Below are positions 36,901 through 44,942 of a DNA stretch of 64,000 bases, one piece after another (position 1 is the stretch's first letter; every line of letters begins with the position of its first letter). A program made the position numbers and the translations under genes. The notes under the pieces are model-generated. The model worked only from the letters and a program-made list of their open reading frames with translations, was not told the origin of the DNA and made no database searches. This DNA is from Micromonospora haikouensis (GTDB lineage Bacteria; Actinomycetota; Actinomycetes; Mycobacteriales; Micromonosporaceae), in assembly GCF_900091595.1 (NCBI RefSeq), contig NZ_FMCW01000004.1, positions 239,714-303,713 on the forward strand, read 5' to 3'.

Positions 36901-38574
36901 TGGCAGCTCAACGACGGCACGGACGGTCCGGTCACCACCGCGAGGGACAGCGCCGGCACGTTGCACGCCACCGCCACGACCGGCGTGTCGTGGAGCAGCG
37001 GCGACGCGTTCGACCCGGACGTCGTCCTCAACCCCCCGCCCGCCACCACCACCGGCACGCTCACCGCGTCGTCGGCGGTGAACACCAATGCCGACTTCAC
37101 GGTCTCCGCCTGGGTCAAGCCGGCCGCCCTCGGTGGGACGGTGCTGTCCCAGAGCGGGACCAACACGGCCCGCTTCCGGCTCTGGACCAACGCGGGCGAC
37201 GCGTCGTGGCGCTTCACCATGGCCCGCACCGACGTCGCGAGCCCGGTCCTCGACACGGCGACCAGCGCCCCGGGCACCGCCCGCGTCGGCGTCTGGACAC
37301 ACGTCATGGCGAGCTGGAACAAGACCACCGGCGCGATGACCCTGTACGTCAGCGGGGTGAACGCCGGACGGGCCACGCACACCACCGGCTGGACCGCCGC
37401 CGGGCTGTTCCGGATGGGCAGCCACCGCACCAGCGCCACCACGCACGGTGGCTGGTTCAGTGGCGAGCTGGCCCACGTCCAGACGTGGGACCGGATCTGG
37501 ACCGTGGAGGTCGACACCCGCAGCAGCGGTGAGGTCGCGTCGGTCGCGTCGGCGACCGGAGCGGTGCTCGCCTACCGGCGCGGGGCCGACGGCTGGATCT
37601 GGGGCAGCGGGCAGGGCAGCGTCGGTGGCGCGTTCGGGCCCTGGGTGCGCATCGGCGACCGCAGCGGCTTCGTCGGCTCGCCGACGGCGCTGAAGGCGGC
37701 CAACGGCACCGTCGTGCTCTACGCGCGCGGCGTCGACAACCAGATGTACGGGGTGGGCCAGCCGTCCGTGGGCGCGGCCTTCACCACCTGGCGGGCCATC
37801 GGCACCGGCCAGCCGCCGGCCGGCTTCGCGAGCGACCCCAGCGCCGTGCTCACCACGAGCAACACCATCGCCCTGTACGCCCGTGCCGCCGACGGCTGGA
37901 TCTGGGGCACCGCCCAGCCGGCCGTGGGGAGCACGTTCGGGCCCTGGGTACGCATCGGCGCGGGCGGCGCGGGCGTCACCGGCCGGCCGACGGTCACGAA
38001 GGCCGCCAACGGCGCGATCGTCATCTACGCGCGGGCCGGCGACAAGAAGATGCACGGGGTGTCCCAGCCGTCCCCCGGTGCCGCGTTCGGCACCTGGGTG
38101 ACGGTCGGCACGGGCGGGCCGACCGGCGGGTTCACCGGCGATCCGACCACGCTGCTCGGCGCGAACGGCACGCTCGTGCTCTACGCCGTCGGCGCGGACG
38201 GCAAGCTCTACGGCGCGGGCCAGCCCTCGGCCGGGGCCGCGTTCGGCGCGTGGGGGGTCATGGGCACGGGTCAGCCGACCTTCGTCGGCGACCCGGCGGC
38301 GTTGCGTACCAGCAACGACAGGTTCGTCCTGTACGGACGCGGCACCGACGGCAAGTTCTGGGGCACGCAGCAGTCGGCTGTCGGCGGCAGTTTCGGTGCC
38401 TGGAGCATCATGAGTTCCGGCCAGCCGGCGGACGGTTTCGACAGCGACCCGACCGCCGTGCTCAACGGCAACAACGCGATCACCCTGCTGGGACGCGGCA
38501 CCGACGGCCGGATCTACAAGACCGACCAGTCGTCCCCCGGGGCCGCGTTCGTCACCTGGGCGGAGATTCCCTGA
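33913..38574 (+). CDS. Secreted DNRLRE / FG-GAP / LamG / PLL-like propeller protein
   Basis: 1553 residues, GGGAGGAA before ATG 33913, signal peptide ([20 protein letters not shown]). Order of parts: a region ending near 290; a DNRLRE-type beta domain (about 296-480, with [10 protein letters not shown] and [15 protein letters not shown]); fibronectin-like segments; FG-GAP/VCBS repeats (from about 700, [17 protein letters not shown]); a LamG/concanavalin-like domain (about 1036-1199, [20 protein letters not shown]). Last come seven tandem 50-residue units of the type VLYARG-D-mYG-QPS-GAAFGTW, the pattern of seven-bladed PLL-like fucose lectins. It shares the divergent promoter region with the RHS toxin and may serve in surface attachment or delivery; that is inference from position. 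Confidence 0.85.
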   Translation: MLAAHPPRWALRGRLVAAGVSFGLLAASVASLPVQPAEAAPSTPTAKPAPGPLGVDRAVAEARRTGRPVEATAAGTSTSTVTARPDGTVELTQTAVPTRTRVDGQWKTLDATLVRHSDGSITPAVTTNQVRLSPGGTGPLAELTSGDRALSLTAPLALPAPTLSGPTATYTEVLPGVDLTVRVTPEGGFSHVFVVKNRRAAANPRLSTLDLSTTVRGVTLTADKTGNITGRDRAGHAVLTAPAPTMWDSTAGANERGTVASSASAPGRTARSAPIAVQVTPRKLRLTPDRGLLTASATVYPVYIDPTFNWTPVGPKMSGWATISYQHQSTNFWKDTPDLIGRMQVGNSGSQRSQTLINFPVPYSTLAGAEIYDAIFKITNTRSWNCTDKTVNIYAPATTLTSGNATWNHWEGVSNGPLAASKSFAYGYSGCDAAAVSFDVTNQIEADVTAQRATRTLRMIAANEASDTQSWKEFDQTTPTLTIRYNHKPNQPAGLTTSPPTTCAGTSTVGDASVSLYAPVSDRNGGTLGVTFKLWKTADATQTALASSNPNLLTYSSGSTAVLVVPVSTLRTAANGASTGFSWKVQATDFGMAGDWSGVCSFTFDPTRPGAPAIPEIADGTTTIGESFTVDIAKADGTDPSGYVYQLNAGPPSDVSATNGAATIAVTPTRFTNTLTVTSVSAGGNIGDSRSVTFNSNPATVAADGDLNGDSAPDLVTVGATHGLPPGLWLAPGGSEQLAVAGTNIGARGNGVTGNNSPTDFDGAQVVTGHFTGTGLQDALVYYPATGNGGVLRNNGDGSVIQAQLSGNQFSIAGDLLADADGTLPLQLANAGYIRGAGTGYPELIGISGNSTVGHHLTYYSNFYATALYADPLTISQPTPTGGADWDKWTITTAQLSDSTVMFLWNRTTGALYLWTDLSFDGVNQLSHTSYTLHENWNTGADLGLRAADIDSDGTADLWTVGAGGVTTAWLVGNLAGGLGTVTAQPAKTLVTSNHSWQLNDGTDGPVTTARDSAGTLHATATTGVSWSSGDAFDPDVVLNPPPATTTGTLTASSAVNTNADFTVSAWVKPAALGGTVLSQSGTNTARFRLWTNAGDASWRFTMARTDVASPVLDTATSAPGTARVGVWTHVMASWNKTTGAMTLYVSGVNAGRATHTTGWTAAGLFRMGSHRTSATTHGGWFSGELAHVQTWDRIWTVEVDTRSSGEVASVASATGAVLAYRRGADGWIWGSGQGSVGGAFGPWVRIGDRSGFVGSPTALKAANGTVVLYARGVDNQMYGVGQPSVGAAFTTWRAIGTGQPPAGFASDPSAVLTTSNTIALYARAADGWIWGTAQPAVGSTFGPWVRIGAGGAGVTGRPTVTKAANGAIVIYARAGDKKMHGVSQPSPGAAFGTWVTVGTGGPTGGFTGDPTTLLGANGTLVLYAVGADGKLYGAGQPSAGAAFGAWGVMGTGQPTFVGDPAALRTSNDRFVLYGRGTDGKFWGTQQSAVGGSFGAWSIMSSGQPADGFDSDPTAVLNGNNAITLLGRGTDGRIYKTDQSSPGAAFVTWAEIP

Positions 38575-38580
38575 CCGACG

Positions 38581-38623
38581 GTGGTGTCGCGTCCGCCCAC
38601 GTCGTGGGTGGACGCGACACCAC
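38581..38623. terminator. Strong bidirectional terminator hairpin
   Basis: GTGGTGTCGCGTCCGCCCAC (38581-38600) pairs with 38604-38623 over 20 bp with one mismatch (G-T) and a 3-nt loop. It lies 6 bp after the lectin-protein stop and 11 bp before the stop of the convergent HExxH gene, so it should terminate both. Confidence 0.85.
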
Positions 38624-38634
38624 TGCGGGGCCGG

Positions 38635-39948
38635 TCAGCCGACCGCCGTCCGGGCGTACGCGACGCACTCGTCGTGCAGGCCCGCCCACGGCTCGCCGAA
38701 CGCCTCCCCGGACGCCTCCTCCGCGGTCCGCCGGTCGTGCACGACCGCCTTGAAGAAGGCGAGCACCCGCTGCTCGCCGAACCGGTCGACGAGGTGCCGT
38801 ACGGCCAGGTAGCCGACGCCGTAGCTGCCGCCGACGCGCCGGGCGGACGCGTCCTCGGCCGGGGTGAGGTCGTCGAGCCGGCCGGTCCAGCCGCCGCCCG
38901 GCGCCAGCAGCTCGCGCACCTCGGCGAGCCCCTCGTAGCGACCGACCGGTGTTCCGCCGACGCCCGCGTACTCGGCGAGCCCCTCCACCAGCCACCACGT
39001 CTCCCGCCCCGGGTACCCGCGCTCGGGCAGGGAGGCGGCGTGCGTCAGTTCGTGCCGGAGCAGGTCGTCGGCGCCGGTGGCGGAGAGCCCGTCGGCGTTG
39101 AGGACCACCTCGTGGTGGCCGCCGCCGACGGTGACGGCGTACCCGCCGGTCCATGCCGGGCGGCCGCCGCCGTACCAGCTCAGCCACTCCGCCTTGCCGG
39201 CGTAGAAGACGCGGTACCGGTCGGGCGGCGGGCCGGCGACCGCGTACGCGTCGGCGGTCCGCGCCGCGGCCTCGGCCTGGCGGAGGAGGCCGGGAAGCTT
39301 CCCGCGCAGCGCCGGGGTGGTGGCCACGACCGTACGCGGGCCCACCGCCACGACCAGGTCGCTCACCTCCCACGGCCGGGTGCCGGTCTCGGCGGACCGG
39401 GACTCCTCCATGGCGACCAGCCGGACCTGCCCGCCGGAGTCCCGCCACCGGGTGCCGACGAGCACGGGGCTCGGCCGGCAGCCGGGCACCACGAAGCAGT
39501 ACTGGAAGCGCACCACGATCCGCCACTCGTCGGGCCGCCCGGCCACGGTGGTGGGTAGGCCGGTCTGCTCGGGCCGCCAGACGGTGACCCGCAGGGCGCG
39601 CAGGGCGGCGTACCGGCGGGCCAGGGCGGGGTGGGCGGCGGGCTCGGCGATGGCGAGGAAGCCGGCCCGGTCGCCGCCGAGCAGGGCGGCGGCCTGGCGG
39701 TCGAGCTGGCCGGAGATCCGCTCGCCGAGCTGCCGGGCGGCCTCGACAGCGGGGTCGGCGGGCACGGTGGGCCCGAGGCGGCCGATCGTCGGCCGGTCCG
39801 CCGCCTCGTGCAGCACGCCGGCCAGCAGCACGGTCGGCAGGCCGCAGGTGAGCAGCACCAGCACCACGCCGAGCGCGGCCCACAGCGGCCAGGGCCGACG
39901 CCGTCGTGGTTGGTCCCACCGGTGCATGCCGTCCAAGCCGTCGGTCAC
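38635..39948 (-). CDS. Membrane-anchored HExxH protein (peptidase MA-like)
   Basis: A 437-residue protein. A short basic N-terminus leads into one transmembrane helix (PLWAALGVVLVLLTCGLPTV). The extracytoplasmic part has an NTF2-like region (LLGGDRAGFLAIAEPAAHPA) and then a zinc-peptidase motif, LLRHELTHAASL at about residue 298. WLVEGLAEYAGV lies about 20 residues on and supplies the third, Glu ligand. HExxH plus EGLAEY is the gluzincin pattern of peptidase MA-like proteins. Substrate unknown. GTG 39948 is chosen: TACCCT ends 7 nt before it, suggesting a leaderless transcript; ATG 39927 is also in frame. Confidence 0.8.
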   Translation of the reverse strand: MTDGLDGMHRWDQPRRRRPWPLWAALGVVLVLLTCGLPTVLLAGVLHEAADRPTIGRLGPTVPADPAVEAARQLGERISGQLDRQAAALLGGDRAGFLAIAEPAAHPALARRYAALRALRVTVWRPEQTGLPTTVAGRPDEWRIVVRFQYCFVVPGCRPSPVLVGTRWRDSGGQVRLVAMEESRSAETGTRPWEVSDLVVAVGPRTVVATTPALRGKLPGLLRQAEAAARTADAYAVAGPPPDRYRVFYAGKAEWLSWYGGGRPAWTGGYAVTVGGGHHEVVLNADGLSATGADDLLRHELTHAASLPERGYPGRETWWLVEGLAEYAGVGGTPVGRYEGLAEVRELLAPGGGWTGRLDDLTPAEDASARRVGGSYGVGYLAVRHLVDRFGEQRVLAFFKAVVHDRRTAEEASGEAFGEPWAGLHDECVAYARTAVG

Positions 39949-40025
39949 CCGGCGAAGGGTACGACCTCCGGGGCGGATCGGGCGAACGCGCCACGGGCCG
40001 CCCGGGGCCGCCGACCGTCGAGCAG

Positions 40026-40361
40026 TCAGTCCGATGGTGCGGTGAGCGCCAGCAGGACCCGGTCGAGCAACCAGAGGCCGACCAGCACCGCGGCGGGCAC
40101 CGGACGGCCGGCGAGAAGCAGCAGGAGCCCGCCGGTGACGAACCAGGCGGCCTGGAAGGCGAGCTTCGCCGGGCCGGGCAGCGGCACGGCGGCCTTCTGC
40201 GCGCCGAAGACCCCCCAGGCGGCGGCGAGGAGCACCGGCGCGCCGATCCCGGCGGCGGTCCGGACCGCCCAGCCCGCGTCCAGGGTGAAGCCCCACCAGC
40301 CGCCGGCGACGAGCACGGCGAGTTCGAGCAGGAAGATCAGGGCCAGGGCGAGCAGGTACAC
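40026..40361 (-). CDS. YrdB-family small membrane protein (DUF2568)
   Basis: 111 residues, almost entirely four transmembrane helices: LLALALIFLLELAVLVAGGW, then AGIGAPVLLAAAWGVFGAQK, then FQAAWFVTGGLLLLL and VLVGLWLLDRVLLAL. The GWWGF and WGVFGAQKA motifs match DUF2568. Function unknown. GTG 40361 lies 3 nt after the TetR stop, so it is the last gene of the hydrolase-tetR-yrdB operon. A three-gene set with a TetR repressor suggests a response to a small hydrophobic compound. Confidence 0.8.
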   Translation of the reverse strand: MYLLALALIFLLELAVLVAGGWWGFTLDAGWAVRTAAGIGAPVLLAAAWGVFGAQKAAVPLPGPAKLAFQAAWFVTGGLLLLLAGRPVPAAVLVGLWLLDRVLLALTAPSD

Positions 40362-40364
40362 CGG

Positions 40365-40937
40365 TCAGTCCTTCCTGGGCCAGGAGCGGAACGCCATGTC
40401 CAGCCCGGCGACGAGCTGGTCGTACGAGCGATCGAGGTCACGCGGCAGCCCGAAGCCGCCGGCGGCCTCCAGGGCGAGGAAGCCGTGCAGGGCGCTGCGG
40501 AGCACCCGGGTGGCGTCGACGGCGTCGTCGCCGTCGAGGCCGTACCCCCGCAGGATGGCGTAGATCGCGCCGACGGCCCGCCCGGCGGCGGCGACGTGGT
40601 CGGGGTCACCGGCGTCGGGCGCGCGTTGCGCGGCGACGTAGCGCCCGGGGTGCCGGCGGGCGTAGTCGCGGTAGGCGGCGGCGACGGCGCGCAGGGCGTC
40701 TTCGCCCGCGCGGCCGGCGGCGGCCGAGGTGAGCGCGTCGGCCAGCTCGGCGGTGGCCAGCGCGGCGAGCTTGCGGGTCAGCGCGTCGGCGCCCTTGACG
40801 TGCTTGTAGAGGCTGGGCAGGGCGACGCCGAGCCGACCGGCGAGGGCGGCGAGGGTGAGCTGGTCGAGGCCGACCTCGTCGGCGAGCCGGGCGGCTTCGC
40901 GCACGACGATCTGCTGGTTGAGCCCGGCCCTAGGCAC
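40365..40937 (-). CDS. TetR-family repressor (WHG subgroup)
   Basis: 190 residues. N-terminal HTH: QQIVVREAARLADEVGLDQL, then ALAGRLGVALPSLYKHVKG. The C-terminal ligand domain has RSALHGFLALEAAGGFGLPR, which is the TetR_C WHG pattern. GTG 40937 lies within the last codons of the alpha/beta hydrolase gene (8-nt overlap with its TAG at 40930), so translation is coupled. It most likely represses its own operon through the dyad at 41740-41754 (separate entry). Confidence 0.9.
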   Translation of the reverse strand: MPRAGLNQQIVVREAARLADEVGLDQLTLAALAGRLGVALPSLYKHVKGADALTRKLAALATAELADALTSAAAGRAGEDALRAVAAAYRDYARRHPGRYVAAQRAPDAGDPDHVAAAGRAVGAIYAILRGYGLDGDDAVDATRVLRSALHGFLALEAAGGFGLPRDLDRSYDQLVAGLDMAFRSWPRKD

Positions 40938-41730
40938 GGGCGGTGGCCTTGAGGAAGGCGACGAGCTGCGCGGCGGTCTCGGCCGGCCGGTCGGCGTGCG
41001 GGTAGTGACCGGAGTCGTCGATCATGCGGGCCTCGGCGGTGGTGAAGAGCCGGCGGGCGGCGCGGGCCTCGGCGCCGGGGTCGGGAAAGTCGGGGTCCTT
41101 CGTGCCCATCAGCACGAGGACCGGCTGGCGCACCTCGGGGGCCCGGGTGGTCCAGTGCGGCTCGGCCGGGGCCGCGACCCCGCGCATCGCCGCCATCCGG
41201 CCGGGTTCGCGCAGGTTGGCCACCATCGCCTTGCGGTACGCGGCGTAGTCCGCCGGCCGGCCGCTGGGGAAGAGGCTGCGGTGGAACATGCCGAACAGCC
41301 GGGGGCTGCGCAGCACCGCCGCCACGGCCAGCCGCAGGACCGGGTTCAGCTTCCGCTCGGTGACGAAGGCGCCGACCTGGACGATCGCGCCGACCAGGTC
41401 GGGGGCGTCGGCGGCGGCGAAGACCACGGCGGCGCCGCTGGAGGAGTTGCCGACCAGCGTGGCGGGGCCGCCGCCGAGGGCGCGGACGACGGCCAGCAGG
41501 TCGCCGCCGACCTCGGCCGGGGCGTACGTCGGCCAGCCGGCGCTGGACCGGCCGTGCCCGCGTACGTCCACCGACGCCACCCGGTAGCCGGCGTCGACCA
41601 GCAGCGGGACCAGGTGGCGGTAGGCCGCCCGGTTCTCCCCCATGCCGTGCGCGAGGACCACCAGCGGGCCCGCCCCGTGCACCTCGTAGGCGATCCGCCC
41701 ACCGTCCCGCTCCACGTAGCTAACAGTCAT
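40930..41730 (-). CDS. Alpha/beta hydrolase
   Basis: 266 residues with the oxyanion motif VVLAHGMGENRAAYRHLVPL, VDVRGHGRSS, nucleophile elbow VGNSSSGAAVV, acid-bearing LMGTKDPDFPDP and catalytic His in DDSGHYPHADRP. The nucleophile motif G-N-S-S-S-G keeps the Ser. Substrate unknown; the family includes esterases and C-C hydrolases. ATG 41730 sits 7 nt after the -10 box TAGCTT, hence leaderless; ATG 41766 would place the start inside the promoter. Confidence 0.88.
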   Translation of the reverse strand: MTVSYVERDGGRIAYEVHGAGPLVVLAHGMGENRAAYRHLVPLLVDAGYRVASVDVRGHGRSSAGWPTYAPAEVGGDLLAVVRALGGGPATLVGNSSSGAAVVFAAADAPDLVGAIVQVGAFVTERKLNPVLRLAVAAVLRSPRLFGMFHRSLFPSGRPADYAAYRKAMVANLREPGRMAAMRGVAAPAEPHWTTRAPEVRQPVLVLMGTKDPDFPDPGAEARAARRLFTTAEARMIDDSGHYPHADRPAETAAQLVAFLKATARA

Positions 41731-41737
41731 AGCCTGA

Positions 41738-41766
41738 AAGCTAACTCGATTAGCCAATCGCGTCAA
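41738..41766 (-). promoter_or_regulatory. Promoter and TetR-type operator of the hydrolase operon
   Basis: On the minus strand TTGACG (41766-41761), a 17-bp spacer and TAGCTT (41743-41738) form a near-consensus promoter. The dyad GCTAA-TCGAG-TTAGC (41754-41740) covers the spacer and -10. A further GCTAAC half-site lies at 41719-41724, 21 bp from the same half-site in the dyad. The start codon ATG 41730 is 7 nt past the -10 box. Steric repression by the operon's TetR protein is the simplest reading. Confidence 0.8.
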
Positions 41767-41817
41767 GCGCTTGGCGCCCGGTCCGCTCGGACGGGTGAGT
41801 TCATTCCCCCGCTGGGG

Positions 41818-42738
41818 TCACTTCTTCGACATCAGGGCCCGGCCGAAGAAGGCCAGGTTCGCGGGACGTTCGGCGAGGCGGCGCATGAGGTAGCCGTACC
41901 AGTCGGTGCCGTACGGCAGGTAGGTGCGCACGGTGTAGCCGTCGCCGACGAGCCGGGCCTGCTCCTCCGGCCGGATGCCGTAGAGCATCTGGAACTCGAA
42001 CCGCTCCGGCCCCCGGTCGAACCAGCGCGCCCGGTCCTCGCCGATGGCGATCAGGCGCGGGTCGTGGGTGGCCAGCATCGGGAACCCGTCGCCGGACATC
42101 AGGATGTTGAGGCACCGCACGTACGACTTGTCCACCTCGCGGGCCGCCTGGTAAGCCACCGACTCCGGCTCCCGGTACGCGCCCTTGCACAGCCGCACCC
42201 GGGAGCCGGCGTACGCCAGCTCGCGGCAGTCCGACTCGGTCCGCCGCAGGTACGCCTGGAGGACCGCCCCCGTCGCCGGGAAGTCCTTGCGGAGCCGGGC
42301 CAGCGTGTCCAGCGTCGAGTCGGTGGTGGTGTGGTCCTCCATGTCCAGGGTGACCGTGGTGCCCGCCTCGTCCGCCGCGGCGCAGATCGCCCGCGCGTTG
42401 TCGTACGCGAGCCGCTCGTCGAAGCGCTGGCCGAGCGCGGAGAGCTTCACGCTGACCTCGGCGGCCGGGGTGAGCCCGGCGGCGGAGAGCAGACCCAGCA
42501 GCTTCAGGTACTCGTCTCGGGTGGCGGTGGCCTGCTCTGCGGTGACGGTGTCCTCGCCGAGGTTGTCGAGGGTGACCGCGAGGCCCTCGGCGACGAGTTC
42601 GCGGGTCGCGCGCAACGCGTCGTCGGTGCCGGCGCCGGCGACGAACCGGCGGACGACGTCCCGGGTGAACGGGGCCGTCGCAACGAGCCGCTCGACCTGG
42701 GATGACCGGGAGGCGGCAAGGATGACGGAACGGAGCAT
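41818..42738 (-). CDS. Proline dehydrogenase
   Basis: FAD enzyme oxidising proline to pyrroline-5-carboxylate. 306 residues, monofunctional actinobacterial type. Visible motifs include VSVKLSALGQRFDE, TLDMEDHTTTDSTLD, YLRRTESDCRELA, RLCKGAYREPESVAYQ and YLPYGTDWYGYLMRRLAERP, which match the (beta/alpha)8 PRODH barrel including the C-terminal RRLxE helix. TACGCT (42750-42745) with 6 nt to ATG 42738 indicates a leaderless transcript. The P5C dehydrogenase partner is not in the window. Confidence 0.95.
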   Translation of the reverse strand: MLRSVILAASRSSQVERLVATAPFTRDVVRRFVAGAGTDDALRATRELVAEGLAVTLDNLGEDTVTAEQATATRDEYLKLLGLLSAAGLTPAAEVSVKLSALGQRFDERLAYDNARAICAAADEAGTTVTLDMEDHTTTDSTLDTLARLRKDFPATGAVLQAYLRRTESDCRELAYAGSRVRLCKGAYREPESVAYQAAREVDKSYVRCLNILMSGDGFPMLATHDPRLIAIGEDRARWFDRGPERFEFQMLYGIRPEEQARLVGDGYTVRTYLPYGTDWYGYLMRRLAERPANLAFFGRALMSKK

Positions 42739-42839
42739 GAGCTGAGCGTAACGCCAGCGGGCACCACCCCGCCGGGCGGCGGCCCCGCCGGCGCAGCCCC
42801 GGGACGGGTGACGTGGCGCGGATCAGCTACAACGATGCC

Positions 42840-43133
42840 GTGGAACAACGCCCCCGACGCCGGCTCCGGTCGGCCACCGTGCAGCTCGGCGCGCTGACCG
42901 CCCTCGCGCTCACCATCTCCGGCTGCAACATGTCCTCCGGCGACGACGATGACGACGACTGCGCGCTCGGGCCGGTCGGCGGCGGGACGACCGTGGCGCT
43001 GGCGATGCACGTGCCCGCCACCGGCACCGCCGTCACCACCGACGCCGGGCGCGGCGACCCCCGGGCGGGTGCCGCCGCGGCGGTGCCGGAGCGCGGCGGC
43101 TTCGGCACCCATCTCGCCTCCTGCGGCGGCTGA
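42840..43133 (+). CDS. Small YgiB-like lipoprotein paired with the ATP-grasp ligase
   Basis: A 97-residue protein with a lipoprotein signal: basic N-terminus, hydrophobic LGALTALALTISGC with lipobox Cys about residue 29. A run of six Asp and a Cys follow (D35-C41), then a Gly/Ala-rich linker and a C-terminal motif ERGGFGTHLASCGG. The RGGFG motif also stands near the C-terminus of E. coli YgiB (DUF1190) as I recall, and ygiB is likewise followed by a glutathionylspermidine-synthase-like gene, ygiC. GTG 42840 (leaderless, TACAAC 6 nt upstream) gives the clean signal; GTG 42813 is possible. The ligase start is 1 nt after its stop. Confidence 0.65.
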   Translation: MEQRPRRRLRSATVQLGALTALALTISGCNMSSGDDDDDDCALGPVGGGTTVALAMHVPATGTAVTTDAGRGDPRAGAAAAVPERGGFGTHLASCGG

Positions 43134-43134
43134 C

Positions 43135-44301
43135 GTGCGGCGCGAGGCGGCCACCCCGCGCGCCGACTGGGACGCCACGGTCCGCTCGCAGGGCCTCGTC
43201 TACATCGACACGGAGCTGCCCGACGGCGGGATCGTGTCGTACTGGGACGAGACCGCCGCGTACGTCTTCGGGCTGGAGGAGGTGCTCCGGCTGGAGGAGG
43301 CGACCGCCGAGCTGCACCGGATGTGCGTCGCCGCCGCCGAGCACGTGGTGGCCCGGGGCCGGTACGCCGAGTTCGGCATCCCCGGGTGGGCGGCCGAGGC
43401 GGTGGCCCGTTCGCTGCGCGAGAAGCCGCCGAGCCTCTACGGCCGGTTCGACCTCTGCTACGACGGCAGCTGGCCGCCGAAGCTGCTGGAATACAACGCC
43501 GACACCCCCACCTCGCTGGTCGAGGCGAGCATCGTGCAGTGGTTCTGGCTGGAGGAGACGCGCCCGGCGGCGGACCAGTGGAACAGCCTGCACGAGCGCC
43601 TCGTCGCGGCGTGGGCGCGCATCGGCGCGGGCCTGCACGACGACCGGGTGCACGTGGTGTGGTCCAACGAGGAGGAGTCGGGCGAGGACCAGATCACGGC
43701 CGGCTACCTCGCCGAGACCGCCCGGCAGGCGGGGCTGAAGGCGGAGCTGCTGCCGATCCAGGACATCGGCTGGGACGGCCGGCGCTTCGTCGACGCCGCC
43801 GACGGTCCGGTCACCACCTGCTTCAAGCTCTACCCGTGGGAGTGGATGCTCGCCGAGCCGTACGGGCCGCTGGCCCTGGAGCCGGGCACCCCGACGACCT
43901 GGATCGAGCCGGCCTGGAAGCTGCTGCTGTCCAACAAGGCGCTGCTCGCCGTGCTGTGGGAGCTGTTCCCCGGGCACGAGTACCTCCTCCCCGCGTACCT
44001 CGACTCGCCGCGGCAGATGACCGAGTACGTGGCGAAGCCGCTGCTCGGCCGCGAGGGCGGGTCGGTGCGGATCGTCACGCCCGCCGGGGAGGTCAGCAAT
44101 CCCAGCGACTACGGCGACGAGGGCTTCTGCTACCAGGAGTTCCGGGCCCTGCCGAGCTTCGACGGCAACCACGTGGTGCTGGGCAGCTGGATCGTCGACG
44201 GCGAGCCGGCCGGCGCGGGCCTGCGGGAGAGCACCAGCCTCATCACCGACAACTACGCCCGGTTCCTGCCGCACTACATCGACACGCCGCGCCTGACGTG
44301 A
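43135..44301 (+). CDS. Glutathionylspermidine-synthase-like ATP-grasp ligase (YgiC/YjfC-like)
   Basis: 388 residues covering only the synthetase part, without the amidase domain of E. coli Gss. Typical stretches are LYGRFDLCYDGSWPPKLLEY (then NADTPT), VWSNEEESGEDQITAGYLA, CFKLYPWEWMLAEPYG and KPLLGREGGSV, the ATP-grasp nucleotide and Mg sites, then QEFRALPSF and ESTSLITDNYARFLPH. Members form amide bonds; actinobacteria make no glutathionylspermidine, so the true acceptor is unknown. The 1-nt spacing from the lipoprotein gene suggests that protein, or a peptide attached to it, is involved (inference). Confidence 0.88.
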   Translation: MRREAATPRADWDATVRSQGLVYIDTELPDGGIVSYWDETAAYVFGLEEVLRLEEATAELHRMCVAAAEHVVARGRYAEFGIPGWAAEAVARSLREKPPSLYGRFDLCYDGSWPPKLLEYNADTPTSLVEASIVQWFWLEETRPAADQWNSLHERLVAAWARIGAGLHDDRVHVVWSNEEESGEDQITAGYLAETARQAGLKAELLPIQDIGWDGRRFVDAADGPVTTCFKLYPWEWMLAEPYGPLALEPGTPTTWIEPAWKLLLSNKALLAVLWELFPGHEYLLPAYLDSPRQMTEYVAKPLLGREGGSVRIVTPAGEVSNPSDYGDEGFCYQEFRALPSFDGNHVVLGSWIVDGEPAGAGLRESTSLITDNYARFLPHYIDTPRLT

Positions 44302-44319
44302 GTCGTCTACCGTTGGGGT

Positions 44320-44892
44320 GTGAACTTCGACGCGTACGCCCGGACCGGGGTTGACCTCGTCAACGCCCGGCTGGACGACCTCGACGACCTGCGGGCCCTC
44401 TTCCCCGACGAGAACGCGTGGATGCGCGACGAGGTCGCGGACCGGGACCTGGCGATCTTCCGGCGGGCGCAGAAGCGGCTGCGGGACGTCTTCGACTACG
44501 GCACCTCGGGGCGCGACATCGAGGCGGTCGCCGAGCTGAACGCGCTGCTGGAGGCGTACCCGGTGCAGCCGCGCATCTCCGGCCACGACTCCAGCGACTG
44601 GCACATGCACGTCACCAGCCGGGGCGCGTCGGTGAGCGCGGAATACCTGGCCGGCGCGGTGTGGGGCCTGTCGGTGTGGCTCTGCCAGTACGGCAGCGCC
44701 CGGTTCGGGGTCTGCGCCGACGAGCGCTGCGGCAACGTCTACCTGGACACCTCGTCGAACTGCTGCCGGCGGTTCTGCTCGGAGCGCTGCGCCACCCGGT
44801 CGCACGTGGCCGCGCACCGGGCCCGCAAGCGGGCGGCGATCGGCGAGCAGCAGGTCACCGCCCCGACCGAGGCGCTGGCCCCGGCCCGCTGA
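44320..44892 (+). CDS. CGNR zinc-finger / ABATE-domain regulator
   Basis: 190 residues. The N-terminal ABATE domain (DLVNARLDDLDDLRALFPD) is thought to bind a ligand and is followed by a C-terminal zinc finger, FGVCADERCGNVYLDTSSN, then CCRRFCSERCATRSHVAAHR. The finger has the C-x4-CGN-x10-C-x3-C pattern and is proposed to bind DNA. GTG 44320 is preceded by TACCGT (44308-44313) with 6 nt between, so it has its own leaderless promoter although it lies only 18 bp after the ligase gene. Confidence 0.88.
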   Translation: MNFDAYARTGVDLVNARLDDLDDLRALFPDENAWMRDEVADRDLAIFRRAQKRLRDVFDYGTSGRDIEAVAELNALLEAYPVQPRISGHDSSDWHMHVTSRGASVSAEYLAGAVWGLSVWLCQYGSARFGVCADERCGNVYLDTSSNCCRRFCSERCATRSHVAAHRARKRAAIGEQQVTAPTEALAPAR

Positions 44893-44942
44893 CCGGGTCG
44901 GGTCGACCCGGGCGCCGGGCCGGCCGGGCAGCGAGCGCGGGC

